Source of the DNA: Eremothecium cymbalariae DBVPG#7215
Taxonomy: Eukaryota; Ascomycota; Saccharomycetes; Saccharomycetales; Saccharomycetaceae
DNA length: 64,000 bases
Direction: 5' to 3'
NCBI RefSeq assembly: GCF_000235365.1
Contig: NC_016449.1
Coordinates: forward strand, 248,001 to 312,000
Position 1 is the first letter of the stretch. Each line of letters begins with the position of its first letter. Below the pieces are notes generated by a model. The model did not search any database. It saw nothing but the letters and a program-made list of their open reading frames with translations, and was not told the DNA's origin. Of the stretch, positions 31,003-43,000 are shown piece after piece. The position numbers and the translations under genes are program-made.

Positions 31003-31033
31003 CCCCTCCGGCCCCCTTCCGACTATCCCCCCT
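31003..31033. promoter_or_regulatory. Cluster of three STRE-type CCCCT motifs upstream of WAR1
   Basis: CCCCT occurs at 31003-31007, 31013-31017 and 31029-31033, 306-336 bases upstream of the WAR1 ATG. CCCCT/AGGGG is the stress response element bound by Msn2/Msn4 in yeast and works in both orientations, often in clusters. Stress control of WAR1 is an inference. Confidence 0.4.
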
Positions 31034-32124
31034 CCAACTCTCAATAGGAACATACCTACTCAAAGCTCCGAAACTCACGCATAGATTTGGTACATCTCTC
31101 GATGAGCTCCCAAGCAAAAAAGAAAGTGCCACTTTTGCCAAGTCAGTAGCTAAATTTGGAATGCTGCTGCTGCTCTACAACCGCTCCCTACCATTCTCTA
31201 TGCATTTTGGAAAACCATCTAGGGATTAGCTGTATAGGGTTATAATAGATATTCACCATGTCTCCAAAAGGGAAGGGAAAGGCGGGGGATCTGAGACAGT
31301 ATAATATCCTTCATTGCGTATTATACACAATACATAACAAACAGCGTCTGAACATTTCCCGATTCTTTTGTAAACATAATTGATATAGGATCTTAAGGGG
31401 GAAAAAGACAGATGAGGAGAAGAAAGAGATCACGTAGGCGTTAATCTATAATCAAGTGCATTTAGGGATGGACAACGAACTTATACCGAGAAATCATGCG
31501 TTGTTTTAGTGTCCGTTTCATAGCAAACGGGTTTTGGAAGCGTTGTGTTGCTGTAATAGTCTGTTGCACTGCAAAAGAAAAGAAAACTAGGAACGAAGAA
31601 TTCGAGATCCACGCTCCCCATGCTTTCTTAGAGATAGTTGCGTTCAGGAGGTTGTGCGTAGGAAAATTCGTGTAGATTAAGGCTTGGTGTTGTCACATCA
31701 TGCCTCGTTTGGTAAGCTTGTGGTTTCCAGATCGGGCATTATCTTTATCGCAACAGAAGGTTTCTTTGCGTAACTTCGTAACAGGAGATAGGAATGGTGA
31801 CAGTGCTCGCAGGGTGAGATTGTTCCAGGTTGCTATGTGAACAGGAGGTGGTCCAGGATGAGACAATCACGGACGCTGGACAGAGTAATAATTATGTGAA
31901 CAAGGGTTCCGTTTCAATGGTCCCTTTTTGAAAAAGAAGCGTGGATGAGTGTCAAAAACAACGGTAGCGGAAAACGGTTCAGTAGGGGTCTTGGGGGGTG
32001 TGTCATGGCGATAATGCTGGGGAGACAGACATGGGCGAGCGAAATGTGGATAAGCTGCGCTATTGTGGGAAGGGCATTTGCGAGCGATTGATTATATATT
32101 GTATATTGTGTTTGTGTGGCAGGT

Positions 32125-32146
32125 GGGGGGGGGGGGGGGGGGGGGG
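32125..32146. repeat. Homopolymer of 22 G
   Basis: Twenty-two consecutive G on the plus strand (followed by AGGG), in the WAR1 upstream region near the HMG1 3' end. Its exact length is unreliable in most sequencing, and it could form a G-quadruplex. Confidence 0.85.
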
Positions 32147-32517
32147 AGGGATTTTGATTTGCTTCAGATCAAGAGAACCGAGTGGCAATCTTTGAAGGCA
32201 ATTAATAAGGTATAGTGTTGTGGAAACGCAGAGGTGACGTGAGTGGGCAGAGGAGGTATGCAGCGTACAAGGTACATAATCAAAGTTTAATGGCAATAGG
32301 TGTAACAATGAGTATCTGTTTTTGATGATAATTGAATATAAGATATGAATGCATATGTAACGATACTACTACACACGTTGACGACGAGTCGGATTTAGAA
32401 ATGAATTTTCGGAGAAGCCTTTGCCGTTCTTTTAGCTCGTTTTAGTGGGTAGTATTATTTTTTTGTTGTTTGGTAGGTGAATGAACCTTTGCTTTTAAGG
32501 AAATTTTTTTACCTTGG

Positions 32518-35500
32518 TTATTTGATACAGGTGACAGACCCCTCTTGTAGACGGGGTATGTCGTCCTGTTTTACTTCAGTAGAGGTTGGAGAGGCTTTTG
32601 CACGGTTGTGAATCATGTGACTCTGGACCAAATGCCCTGCAGCCAAGGCTGAGCATAAGGATAGTTCACCTGCCATTACTGCGCATGCAACAACTTTAGC
32701 CAACTGGCGGGCGTTAGTACCTGGTTCTGTAGGATGCGGACCACGGACGCCTAATAAATCTAGCATAGCACTCTGAGGCTCCAATATGGTACCACCACCG
32801 ATTGTCCCGACTTCGATAGATGGCATGGAGACAGATATTCTCAAATCGCCGTCAATTTCTTTCATCAAGGTCATGCAATTTGAACTCTCTACGTTTTGCG
32901 CAGGATCTTGACCTAGAGCTAGATACACGGCTGTCACCAAGTTTGAGGCATGTGCATTAAACCCACCAACGGAGCCTGCCATGGCTGAACCAATCAAGTT
33001 TTTGGAGATGTTTAAGTCAACTAAGGCATTAACGTCACTTTTTAGAACTTTTTTTACTACGTCACCGGGGATAGTTGCTTCAGCAACCACACTCTTGCCC
33101 CTGCCTTCTATCCAGTTGATAGCAGCTGGTTTCTTGTCAGTGCAGTAGTTACCAGAGACAGCTACGATCTCCATGTCATCCCAGCCGAATTCTTCGACCA
33201 TCTGATTTAAGGAGAACTCAACACCTTTTGAAATCATGTTCATACCCATAGCGTCACCTGTGGTGGTTCTGAAACGAATAAATAGCAAATCTCCGGCAAG
33301 AGCAGTTTGAATATGTTGCAAACGAGCGAACCGGGATGTAGAATTAAATGCCTTTTTAATTTTGTTTTGGCCATCTTCAGAGTCTAGCCAGATTTTGCAA
33401 GCTCCTGATCTGGCCAAAGATGGGAAACGGATACATGGACCTCTTGTCATTCCATCTTTAGTTAAAACAGTGGTGACACCACCACCTGCATTTATTGCCT
33501 TACAGCCACGCATGGCTGAAGCAACCAAGCATCCCTCGGTAGTGGCCATTGGAATATGATATGGAATTCCGTCAATAACCAAAGGACCAATGACACCAAC
33601 AGGTAGCGGCATGTAGCCAATAACGTTTTCACAACAAGCACCAAAAACACGATCATAGTCATAGTTTTTATATGGCAAACGTTCCGTCTCTAAAGCAGGA
33701 GCATCCGCCAACTTAGCCAGAGCTTTACGACGAACAACAACTGCACGGGTCGTATCACATAATTGCTTTTCCAATGCGTATAACGGAAGTTCGCTGTTCA
33801 CAATTAACGAGACAAGTTCCCTATTTCTCAATGTTTTCACACCACCTTGTTTCATGATTTCTATCAAGGTTTCTAATGGCCGGATTGGTTCTGACTCATC
33901 TTCAGTTTCAGTCTCATCATCTGAAACTGTAACAGAAGAAGGAACTGAATCCATAATTTTAGTTTCTGATGAAGATACTGTGGATTCAGATGTTCTTTCA
34001 GAGGGAGGAGCAACTATTGGCGCAGAACCCACCGCGAAATTAGAGGACTTCTTAAGTTTCTTTTTACTATTCAATTCATTGGTTGTAAATTGGGTGTGTA
34101 TCCTTGCAATATTCAATAGATATATGTTGATAGAGGCGCTAATGGCTAATGCAAACAAAACCAACTTACTAATAAACCTGTCCCTGATCGCCACACTAAC
34201 ATAACGTAATGAAGATAAGATGGTATCCTCCAACTGGAAATAAACTTTCATCGGTTCATAGTACTGGATAGGTGGCATGGAAATTACTGCAGAATTAACG
34301 ATTTGTGCATCAATAAACGATGGAATTGAACAATCATACTTCTTGGAGTACAGATTAGAGAATGTTTTATATGTCCACCTCGAGCCAAACTTATAGAAAT
34401 TCACACCAATAAAACCTAGAACAATTAGAAGTTTTAGAAGTGTAATGCTAGTGTTAGAAGCGATTAAAGATAGCATTGATTTAGTTTCAGCATCAGATAT
34501 AATGCCTGCAGTGGATTTTATAACACCATCCTCTTCTAAAGCTTGTTTGATGACAGTAGATCTGTGGATCAGATTAATTTCTAGTTTTAAAGCCAACACA
34601 GCTGAGTAGAAAGTGCAAGTCAACAATAGATCGTATGCTAATATCAACGTAGCCAATATGCAAAAGTTGGTCAACACTTCCAAAGAGGATGCATATAATG
34701 AACAACCACCAAATGCTAACATGCACGAAAAATGGTCTTGAATCAAACGTCCACCCTCTTCTAACACGCCTTCATAAACAATATCACCAGCGTTTACTCT
34801 CTTAGAGACTCCAAAACTTTTGAAATGATTCACAACATAAGATGCAAGCTTAATTTTATGACGAAATCCAACTACTACAACGACAAACGGTATCCCCTCG
34901 ATCAAACTCAATAAAGAAACAGATCTCTGTAGAACACATTGGCAAGTGAATAATGCGAAAACAAAAGCAAAAACAGAGTTGAATAACGCAGATAAACCTA
35001 TCCAGAACCTTGATCCTACCTTTCTCATATCTAAGAACAAGCCCAAGATAGTGTACAACATGCCAAAGTAGGCTGAGCCGATGATGAAGACATCAAAGGG
35101 CTCTGCATTAGAAATTCTCTCATTTAGATCTGTGTAGAAGGTCAAAATGTAATTTTTCACATCGTAAATCTTGTGTCTATGAGCCCTCAATTTCCAAACA
35201 GCATCCTGTGTTTTCAATACTGGAGGTAGCTCCAAGGTTTCTTGCAATAAATAATGTGTATGTCCCTCCTTGTACGCTACATTATCCAATTCCGGAATCT
35301 GCTGAGAGGAATTTTTGGAATCAAACTCAATCTCCAAAAGATAGTAGTGATTAAAACCGGACAAATTTTGTAGTTCCTCGGTAGATAAATGTGTCCATTT
35401 GCTATCCGAAAAGGGCCGAGAGTAATGAACGCAGTCATTTTGCAAAGCATCTATGCTACCAAATTGATTAAATATACTTTTGGAATCCAGCTGCCAGCCC

Positions 35501-35649
35501 TTGAAGTAATGTTCAATAACTGATAAATATGCAGTGGACGCTAAAAGTAACGTGATCATCAATATGTGAATAGGATGCTTCGCACATACGTACGATGTGA
35601 AAGCGAATGGCTTCACCAAGTGCTTGGTCTGCTGGAAAAGTAATGGCAT
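32518..35649 (-). CDS. HMG1: HMG-CoA reductase
   Basis: Rate-limiting enzyme of sterol synthesis, reducing HMG-CoA to mevalonate at the ER membrane. The 1043-residue protein has an N-terminal polytopic region with a sterol-sensing domain (about 180-350, rich in hydrophobic segments), a Ser/acidic linker (about 560-600), and the catalytic domain (about 610-1025). Key parts are visible: [16 protein letters not shown] and [12 protein letters not shown] (catalytic Glu), [11 protein letters not shown] (Asp), KKPAAINWI (Lys), GTIGGGT (NADPH) and the terminal [13 protein letters not shown] (His). Only one reductase gene is expected in a yeast without the genome duplication. Position between WAR1 and FPR3 equals YML075C. 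Start is the ATG at 35649. Confidence 0.96.
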   Translation of the reverse strand: MPLLFQQTKHLVKPFAFTSYVCAKHPIHILMITLLLASTAYLSVIEHYFKGWQLDSKSIFNQFGSIDALQNDCVHYSRPFSDSKWTHLSTEELQNLSGFNHYYLLEIEFDSKNSSQQIPELDNVAYKEGHTHYLLQETLELPPVLKTQDAVWKLRAHRHKIYDVKNYILTFYTDLNERISNAEPFDVFIIGSAYFGMLYTILGLFLDMRKVGSRFWIGLSALFNSVFAFVFALFTCQCVLQRSVSLLSLIEGIPFVVVVVGFRHKIKLASYVVNHFKSFGVSKRVNAGDIVYEGVLEEGGRLIQDHFSCMLAFGGCSLYASSLEVLTNFCILATLILAYDLLLTCTFYSAVLALKLEINLIHRSTVIKQALEEDGVIKSTAGIISDAETKSMLSLIASNTSITLLKLLIVLGFIGVNFYKFGSRWTYKTFSNLYSKKYDCSIPSFIDAQIVNSAVISMPPIQYYEPMKVYFQLEDTILSSLRYVSVAIRDRFISKLVLFALAISASINIYLLNIARIHTQFTTNELNSKKKLKKSSNFAVGSAPIVAPPSERTSESTVSSSETKIMDSVPSSVTVSDDETETEDESEPIRPLETLIEIMKQGGVKTLRNRELVSLIVNSELPLYALEKQLCDTTRAVVVRRKALAKLADAPALETERLPYKNYDYDRVFGACCENVIGYMPLPVGVIGPLVIDGIPYHIPMATTEGCLVASAMRGCKAINAGGGVTTVLTKDGMTRGPCIRFPSLARSGACKIWLDSEDGQNKIKKAFNSTSRFARLQHIQTALAGDLLFIRFRTTTGDAMGMNMISKGVEFSLNQMVEEFGWDDMEIVAVSGNYCTDKKPAAINWIEGRGKSVVAEATIPGDVVKKVLKSDVNALVDLNISKNLIGSAMAGSVGGFNAHASNLVTAVYLALGQDPAQNVESSNCMTLMKEIDGDLRISVSMPSIEVGTIGGGTILEPQSAMLDLLGVRGPHPTEPGTNARQLAKVVACAVMAGELSLCSALAAGHLVQSHMIHNRAKASPTSTEVKQDDIPRLQEGSVTCIK

Positions 35650-36739
35650 AATAAAAATATGTTTCTTTCAATGAATGTTTCACAAGACGCTCAAAGATGA
35701 AGTGAAAATTGATGCGTACTTGGTAATTCGTACTCCCCTTGCTGTTCCTGCAATCGCAAGTTCGGGAACTCAAAACAAGCCTGAGTAGCCTTTATTATAC
35801 TAATAGGAACTGATGGACCTCTCTTTCGTGCCAGTCGGCTCCACGCATATGAGAATCACCTCAAAAATTTTTGTATTTCTCGGCTCGATCAGAAAACTGA
35901 ACGAATAAAAGACCTGCAGAATAATACACTGAATAAAATGTCGAGCAGGGAAACTAAACGATACCCGTATGACGTGATATCTGGGATTCTTTGCTCCACG
36001 ACTTAATACGCTTCGCGTTTGATAAAGATAGGAACGTCAAGTTCTAATCGCCAATAAATGGATGATGAGAACTGAGGGAAATGTATTGGAAAATGACTTC
36101 AGATACTTATTTGGTTCTTCAAAAACTATTATCCAGTTATCTTTTGTCCTATCTTCGATAGTATCCTTGTTATCTCCTGTAAAGAGATTTGTATGTGCGG
36201 GAACTTGGCGGCTAATAGTCGATGATCTTAAGTTGTTTAACTTGCTTTGTTAGGAAATATGGGAAGTAAACACCTTAGGGAGCTCGTAAATCGAATATAG
36301 TTATAGAGCGGGTTTGATGCCAGCAGTAACTCCAGTGCTCGCAGTTAAATCGACTTACTTAAATGGTTTGTTTGTTCTTTTCGCAGTTATACGTCTGGTA
36401 TTCTGTATGTTGTTTATTTATGTCAAAGTTATTTTTTTTGCCACCAGATTGGCTAGGTAACTTGACAGAAAACATAGTAATAATTATAGGCACATGGATG
36501 TGGCAAGCAGTTACATAAACGAGATGTTGATTAAACCATGTTTGAAAAGTCTTGGTGAAGCAATGTTGTTGTGTGCTTTGATTTAAACTAGTTTATATTT
36601 ATGATTGAACACTAAGCCTCCTTCTTTTCACATTTTTTTTCTTTTTACTGTGGAGGAGACAGTGTACTTCGGGTGTTCTGGACAATTCACTATATATCTG
36701 TATATGTTACACAATTAAAAATAGTTTAGAGTATGTTAT
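35650..36739 (-). other. HMG1 promoter region
   Basis: 1090 bases between the HMG1 start and the FPR3 stop. A 63-codon plus-strand frame at 36062-36253 has no recognisable features. I see no RNA gene. The length suggests an extended regulatory region for HMG1, but I cannot name sites with confidence. Confidence 0.4.
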
Positions 36740-37975
36740 TCATTTCAGAGAAACTAACTTCACATCAAAGGTCAATTCTGAGTTCGCTGGAATACCAGGT
36801 AGGGCTTGTTTGCCGTAGGCGTATGCTGCAGGAATAACAATTCTACGTTCACCTCCAACAGTCATACCTGCGACACCGATATCCCAACCCTTAATAACCT
36901 CGCCGTGGCCTAACTTGAAGACAAATGGCTTGCCGCTGGTATTTTTGTCAAAAACCTTACCGTTCTTTAGTTTTCCAATATATCTCATACCGACTTTAGT
37001 ACCTTTCTTGGCGGTTTTTCCAGTGCCGACGACACGGTCTTCGATAACGACGCCACCTTCCAAAACCTTAGTCTTTGGAGCTTCATTTTCTTGGATCTTC
37101 TTAGATGGACCTTCTTCTAGATCATTCTTGAATTCGACTTTCTTGTCCTTCTTGTCCTTCTTGTCCTTCTTGTCCTTCTTTTCTTCCTTTGGCTCCTTCT
37201 GTTCCTTCTTAGACTTCTTGATTTCCTTTGGCTTAAAACTGACGTCTACATCTTCGACGGCCTTTCTCTTACCTTTAGAGTTGTCCTTTTCAATCAATTC
37301 CTCGATCTTTCCCTCGACATCGCTAACATCTTCCATATCAAGGATATCCTCTTCGTCTGGAGTCAAGTCGTATTCATCGCTATCGTAAACTTCCTCCTCT
37401 TCAGAATCATACAATTCTGGGTCGTCGAATGGGTGCTTGACGTAGTTACCGGACAATGAAATACGGTAAGAACCAGTAACGACAAATTGCACTTCTTCCT
37501 CTGGAGCAATAACCAAGTCCAAGGTTTGCTGGTACTGGTTTTCTGGGGAAAGGGTAGCCAAGACAAATTCTTCGAATTCATCTTCATCTTCCTCGTCCTC
37601 ATCTTCCTCGTCCTCATCTTCCTCATCCTCCTCCTCGGAAGATTCCTTAGCATCCGTCTTGCCCTTCTTGCCCTTCTTATTTCTTATTTCTTCTTCCTTT
37701 TCCTCTTCCTCTTCCTCTTCCTCTTCCTCTTCCTCTTCCTCGTTATCTAAATCATCTTCGTCAAAATCACCCAAGATATCATCCTCCTCATCAAAATCTG
37801 GGTTCCTTCTGATAATTCTTAAAGTAGAAGGTTTCTTTTCGTCATCTAAGGGTTCAGGATCGATAGCAGCCATCGTAATACGAATTGTGACAGGAGTGAC
37901 CACATCGATAGCCGGAGTTGGAGAGTATGGCTCGATATTCAAGCTGTAAGTTGCCATTGGCAGTAAATCAGACAT
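36740..37975 (-). CDS. FPR3: Nucleolar FKBP-type prolyl isomerase Fpr3/Fpr4
   Basis: A 411-residue nucleolar peptidyl-prolyl isomerase and histone chaperone-like protein. It has an N-terminal nucleoplasmin-like part ([19 protein letters not shown]...), two long Glu/Asp tracts (about 65-135 and 190-230), a Lys-rich [11 protein letters not shown] region (about 265-285), and a C-terminal FKBP domain (about 305-411). The FKBP domain carries [30 protein letters not shown] and [11 protein letters not shown]. The start at 37975 reproduces the conserved N-terminus; the frame continues upstream without ATG. S. cerevisiae has FPR3 and FPR4; the place next to HMG1 and RPL6 is that of FPR3 (YML074C). Confidence 0.95.
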   Translation of the reverse strand: MSDLLPMATYSLNIEPYSPTPAIDVVTPVTIRITMAAIDPEPLDDEKKPSTLRIIRRNPDFDEEDDILGDFDEDDLDNEEEEEEEEEEEEEEKEEEIRNKKGKKGKTDAKESSEEEDEEDEDEEDEDEEDEDEFEEFVLATLSPENQYQQTLDLVIAPEEEVQFVVTGSYRISLSGNYVKHPFDDPELYDSEEEEVYDSDEYDLTPDEEDILDMEDVSDVEGKIEELIEKDNSKGKRKAVEDVDVSFKPKEIKKSKKEQKEPKEEKKDKKDKKDKKDKKVEFKNDLEEGPSKKIQENEAPKTKVLEGGVVIEDRVVGTGKTAKKGTKVGMRYIGKLKNGKVFDKNTSGKPFVFKLGHGEVIKGWDIGVAGMTVGGERRIVIPAAYAYGKQALPGIPANSELTFDVKLVSLK

Positions 37976-38482
37976 GTTTGCAGGTAATAAAGAAATTATA
38001 GATTGTGGTCGTGTAGCTATTCGCAATACATTGAAGAGAAAGTTAGTTGCTCATCTCATCTATTCGAGAAGCTACTGTTTTATGCGAAAGAAAATTTTCA
38101 ACAAAAAGAAATATCATAGGTGAAGAGCTGATTCCTCAAAAAAAGAAATTTCAAGTCTTCATAAAGATTCTAGTCAAACCATTATAGTACAAGACATCAC
38201 GAATACAAATATAGGACGAGCTAAAGATTGCTACTGACGACCCGATGGAGTCGTTTTGATAGTTATCAAGTCTACTTCCCATCTGTTGCGACGACATTAT
38301 TTGGGATGCCAGCAGCTTTGATTCAACCCCAGAAAAAGTAAGGCGCTTCTTACTTGAGCTATAGATGTAATACAGCTTGAGACTTTATGTGTGATATTAA
38401 AATTGTATACACTTAAGGTAGAACCCTAAAATAAAAAAATGTTATGTAGAAACAAGCGCTTATTGACAAAAATGGTTTAAAT
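37976..38482 (-). other. FPR3 promoter and RPL6 3' region
   Basis: 507 bases between the FPR3 start and the RPL6 stop. Nothing beyond AT-rich promoter and 3'-end sequence was recognised. Confidence 0.4.
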
Positions 38483-39344
38483 TTAGAATTTCAATAAGTG
38501 TGGCTTTTCACCGTTCTTCAATGAGAAGGAAGCTGCCAAGTATTGCTTCAACAATGGGGTTTTCTTAATTTGAGCCAACAAAGCCTTGTCAACAACCTTT
38601 TGGTCTTCAACACGTTCAGCCTTAACCTCCTTCTTTTCTTGTTGTTCACTGAAGAAGTTAGCCTCAGCCTTTTGCTTTCTGGTTAGCTTTTCTCTGGCAA
38701 AGTACTCGACATTGAACTTTTCAACATTAACATCGTCTAGCGAAACCTTAGTAGAGGTAGCAATGACATATCTGGCGTTAACTCTTCTCAATGGAACACC
38801 GTTAGCCTTGAATGGACCAGTGACCAACAAAGTGTTGTCTTCCAATTGCTTCAAGTAGACAACTCTCTTACCTCTGAAACGACCTGCCAACAAGATCAAA
38901 ACAGTACCTGGGACCAAAGAAGCACGCAACTTTTGTGTTCTGTTGGTCTTTCTGGTTTGCTTTTGGGCAGGAACGTCTTCGGATGGATACCACTTTGGAG
39001 CCTGTTTGATGAATGTTAGTAATCCTGTTCCCAACTGGATACTCTTTAAAAGTCAGATATCCCTGTTGAAGATGCTTGGTCATTATAACCATGGATAGCC
39101 GTGTTAAAACTTAAATATGGCGTACCTCTAAGTACTCATTATGTTCTGGATTGAAAAATATTGTGAGCCACAGTTAATCTTCATCTTTCATGAATATGGA
39201 TCTTCCACTAAGTGTAATTACCAAAATACAGAAAACCCACCATGGGGGAACTTCCAAACCACTACAACACTTCACCAAATCATCTAACAGCATATCATAA
39301 GACTCCATCATTTATTAATAATAACATACTTTTTGGGCACTCAT
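38483..39344 (-). CDS. RPL6: 60S ribosomal protein L6 (eL6), two exons
   Basis: A component of the large ribosomal subunit. Exon 1 (39344 down to 39330) encodes MSAQK; exon 2 (39001 down to 38483) begins [10 protein letters not shown]. The spliced protein has 177 residues and is nearly identical over long stretches to S. cerevisiae Rpl6 ([18 protein letters not shown] core, [36 protein letters not shown]). The intron after the fifth codon is at the same place as in S. cerevisiae RPL6A/B. A perfect Rap1-type site lies upstream at 39813-39824. S. cerevisiae keeps two copies, one in each of the YML and YLR tracks; this one corresponds to both. Confidence 0.97.
39002..39329 (-). other. Intron of RPL6
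   Basis: A 328-bp spliceosomal intron: donor GTATGT (complement of 39324-39329), branch site TACTAAC (complement of 39015-39021), acceptor CAG (complement of 39002-39004). Long introns near the start codon are typical of yeast ribosomal protein genes. I recognised no snoRNA inside it. Confidence 0.93.
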
Positions 39345-39488
39345 TTCGTCGATGGTTTTATTTGTGTAAAGACTTAGTACTAACAATACACACACACTGC
39401 ACTTTAATGTTTCAATAACTTTTTTGCAAGTCGCTCGCTATTCACTGTACTGTCACCACGAGGAAGCGAACCAAGCGAACTCTCTACA

Positions 39489-39702
39489 CCGGCGGTACTA
39501 GCAGCTGGGGCGAAGTCGCTAGCTGGGCTCACTCGGCGTGGCGGGCTGCCTAACATTTTCAGCCTAGCGCAGTGGGTCCAGCCTGGACGGCGCGAACACC
39601 GCAACGGGAACTCGCAACGAGCCCCCGGCGGTACTTGCTCTCTGCAGGAAGGGATAGGCAGGGACCTTTGCGCTTCGCGTTGTCCTGGTGGGGACCCTGC
39701 CT
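39489..39702. repeat. Direct and inverted repeats in the GC-rich island
   Basis: The 11-mer CCGGCGGTACT occurs at 39489-39499 and again at 39625-39635. GTCCAGCCTGGAC (39576-39588) is a perfect palindrome around its central base. AGGCAGGGACC (39656-39666) pairs at 10 of 11 positions with GGACCCTGCCT (39692-39702), enclosing a smaller GCG-CTT-CGC hairpin. This could be protein-binding DNA or a structured transcript. Confidence 0.5.
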
Positions 39703-39812
39703 ACGGAAAGCAGTTTGGGCAGGAACTCCAGTTAGTAGGCTAAAATGAGTTTTTCACTAGACGTTGAATTGAAAGCGCTAGGCACGACATCGAAAAAATT
39801 GATCTGTTGCAT

Positions 39813-39824
39813 ATGTACGGGTGT
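39813..39824 (-). promoter_or_regulatory. Rap1-type site upstream of RPL6
   Basis: The complement of 39813-39824 reads ACACCCGTACAT, an exact match to the yeast Rap1 consensus used in ribosomal protein promoters. It lies about 470 bases upstream of the RPL6 ATG, on the far side of the GC-rich island. I found no second copy nearby. Confidence 0.7.
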
Positions 39825-40026
39825 AGCAGTCATATGCATATGCTGATGTAATCGATTAAAAGACATTTGTTTTGTCATATTGAAGATCGTCCATGGATTG
39901 ACTACTAATAATGATGATCTATCGACGTCATTAGCATAAAACGTAAAATTGTATTCTGAAGAGATGATTATACAGAACAAAGAAGTGAAGTTACATACCT
40001 AATACATATTTTATTTATACGCACAA

Positions 40027-43000
40027 CTATAAAGTATATTCAGATGGCACAGGCGGTAGAGGAGGAACATCATCTTGTGCGTACTCGATTTTAAAGATGA
40101 TATGCCCAGAACCCAGTTTTATAGACACTTGACTGTCTTGTTTGAGTTGAGGATCTCCCATATTAATTTGTGCAACACCCAGATTAGTATCCTTGCTGAA
40201 AGTGTGATGGGCAACGGCCCCAAAGACCAAATTTGCTTCTGGGGGTGCTTTGAATTCACATATTTCATTATGAAAAATGCAAGCGCCGGTAGCATCAGCT
40301 TTCTGTTTTTCTGACCTGTAAAGATGTTTCATCTTGCCATCTTTTGCAAGTGAAATTCGTACTTGGACAGATTTTCCGAGACCTTCAGCACCAAGCAAAG
40401 TCACTCTACCGGGATAAATATTCTGTGGGATTAGCGGACGAAGACTGCTGCTAGCCTGCGATAGATTGCGCTTACGCATTGGACCTGGTGAACCGCCAAT
40501 ACTAGTAGTATCATTTTTACCGCCGGAAGAGGAGTTCTCATGTGGAGGCTCTGATTGAACAACAACATAACTATTGTTTGGAGTAGCATTCGGAGGGCTA
40601 ATGAAACTGTCACGTTTATTCTCAGAATCACCGCTGTCTTTGGTTTTTAGGGGGGATTTAAAGCTACCGACGCCTTTCAGTAAACGCCCACCTTTTTGCA
40701 AGCCACCTATCCCAAAGTCTGCGACGTTTGTAGCTACACCAAATCCGGCGGTAGCGACATTAGCAGCTGCACCTACACCTGCACCGGCAACTCCGAGACC
40801 AAAATTGGCGACTGTACCGACCGCTTTCAACGGCATGGAAGCGAACGTTCCCTCTGAGATGTTCACTGCGGGTCTGATGTAATCTGGAGTAAACTTTGTT
40901 TTGAAATAAATCCTACCTTGAGGCACCAACGGCAAGGTAAAAACTTGCTGTTCCAAAGGGACTAAGTCAGACAGCGGAAATCTCACTGTACAGAGTAAGT
41001 CATTAGAACCACTTCTGTCCCAGTCATAAACTTCAGCGATAAGAGTGCTCCTGGTTCTTGAAGCAATAGGCACTTTCGTATTAGCATTCCACACCGGTGA
41101 GAGTGACTTCTTAATAATTTCCGTTTTGAAAAGTTTTGTGCCGTCAACTTTGATAACTGTAAAGGGATCAGACATGCCATTTCTGTCATGAGCTGGCAGA
41201 TTCTCTGCTGATACAATGTCCAACTCCAGAATTCCAGTGTCAGTAATTAATTCAGTATCCGGCAATTTAGTTGCACTTGGCGAAAATAGACAAACTAGAT
41301 CAACAGTAGACCCCTTAAGATCTATAGTGGTTGGACTGTCGTAGCTCTGATTCAACAATTGGAGAGTTGGAATAGTGACTTCACTGATAACATCATCAAT
41401 ATCTTTAATAATTGGTTTTTTGGTAACCCTAAATGTAGTTATACTGTGTTGCAAATCACGAACAAAGTATTCTCCATGTTCTGATTGCAGAGTACCATTT
41501 TTGGCTCTACCAGAGACGGATGCAGGGTATGCGAAATCATCACAGAGTATCTGTAAATATGAATCATTCTTCGATAGTTTCCCAGTTGAAATTTTGAACG
41601 ATATAATCCCAGAATTATACGAAACCAGTTGACTAAAAGTCATTTTTTCTTTCTTCGATAGCTGAGCTAGTTCCTTATCATCCACATCAACTTCTACAAC
41701 CTCATATTCTGAAGGATTCTTTTCCATTTCAATCTTTAAATTTGCTTGTTCAGCGTCAAACTTCTCTTGTTTTTCAGCAAGTTTCTTCTCTAGTTCCTGC
41801 ACTCTTTCTATTTCATGAGGAGCATACACAGGGAAGGTTGGAATGAAGGTAACGGACGTTCTTAAGATATTTCCAGTGGCCTTTTTGGATTTATCACTCA
41901 ATGTCCACTCTAAGATTTTACCATCGGATCCAGCAGGTGTATATCTGTTAGTTGTAGGATCCTTAGGCATCAAATTGCCAGTTGTTAAATGACAAGTTCC
42001 AATGAAACGATCTTTTCCAATTTTTTGATAGTCGAATAAGTCGATAGTCACAATTTGATGTTCAGACGTGATCGGGATGTAAACGATATCATCAAAAGTC
42101 GGATTACTTGTTTCTGAATAGAAATTAGACTTGTATACAACAGACCTATCAGAACTGATCATGAAGTATGGATCAACATCACCAACGCCTTCCAGTTCGT
42201 CCCTAACCAAGGCATCACGAATGTGAATTCTCAGACCACCTAGTGGATCATGAGCAGATTCAGACTTGTTTAGTGTATCTTCTGGGATAGGAACCGATTT
42301 CCATACAGCACTAAAGTAAATTTCACCCTGTGGAGAACCTGTAACATATTGCTTGTCATTTTCAGCTACAGACATAAGTTCTGAAAATGGCGCAATGAAT
42401 TCACACAAAAGAGTCTTGCCATTTATACGCTCGTCGTATATCCTTAAGGAAAATTCGGCATCTCGCTTCGAAGGAATCAAGATCTCAAATGAATCCTCCC
42501 ATGAGGGTTCATTCATATGTCTTAGAGTTCTGTAATCCCTGACTTTCTTTCCATCAATGAACAATTCTCCACAGGGGGATAATGAACCAGTAATTGAGCT
42601 GGCGGTATTTAAGTATTTCACTTTGTGTAGCGTAAATTTCAAAATACCAGCATCAGTCAAATTTGCTTCTTCATTTTCAATAGCCGTATCATCAGAGTCA
42701 GAAGAAGCAGCAGAACTATCGTCTTTCTTGTCTTTTTCAGCAACAGGGAACCATTTAATATCGTATTTCAACAGGCCTTTGGATTTTGCACCATTTTTTA
42801 AGTCAGCAACCAAACCTTCTTGGGAAGACTGTTGATAAAGATCTGAGAGATCAAATTCCGTTTCTCCAATTAGCGTGTTTTTACGAACACTGTTCTGGTT
42901 GAAACATTTCAAGTACAATTTCTGCTGTAGAGAATTGATCAACAAAAACTTTGTTTCGTCCCATGTAGGTGAAGAACCATATTTAACAGCGGAACGTATT

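Larger units (their letters stand above)
30698..32517 (-). other. Long intergenic region between HMG1 and WAR1
   Basis: 1820 bases upstream of WAR1, without a supported gene. The short frames at 30905-31141 and 31998-32195 lack good starts or cross the poly-G run. Contents include a CCCCT cluster at 31003-31033, AGGGG motifs near 31396 and 31985, and an uninterrupted G22 tract at 32125-32146. Composition is richer in G on the plus strand between 31400 and 32260. Confidence 0.5.
39345..40026 (-). other. RPL6 promoter with GC-rich island
   Basis: 682 bases between the RPL6 start and the TCB3 stop. The part from about 39440 to 39725 is clearly more GC-rich than its surroundings and contains repeats described separately. 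The part beyond holds the Rap1-type site. No coding potential is convincing on either strand. Confidence 0.5.

Noticed and set aside
31998..32195. 65-codon frame through the poly-G run
   Set aside because: Depends on the uncertain length of the G22 tract and has no recognisable protein sequence.
36915..37388. 157-codon plus-strand ORF rich in Ser/Phe
   Set aside because: Antisense to the acidic and Lys-rich repeats of FPR3; the composition is simply the complement of GAA/AAG codons.
39404..39604. 66-codon minus-strand frame in the GC-rich island
   Set aside because: Open only because the region is GC-rich; Arg/Pro/Ser-rich without any family signal.
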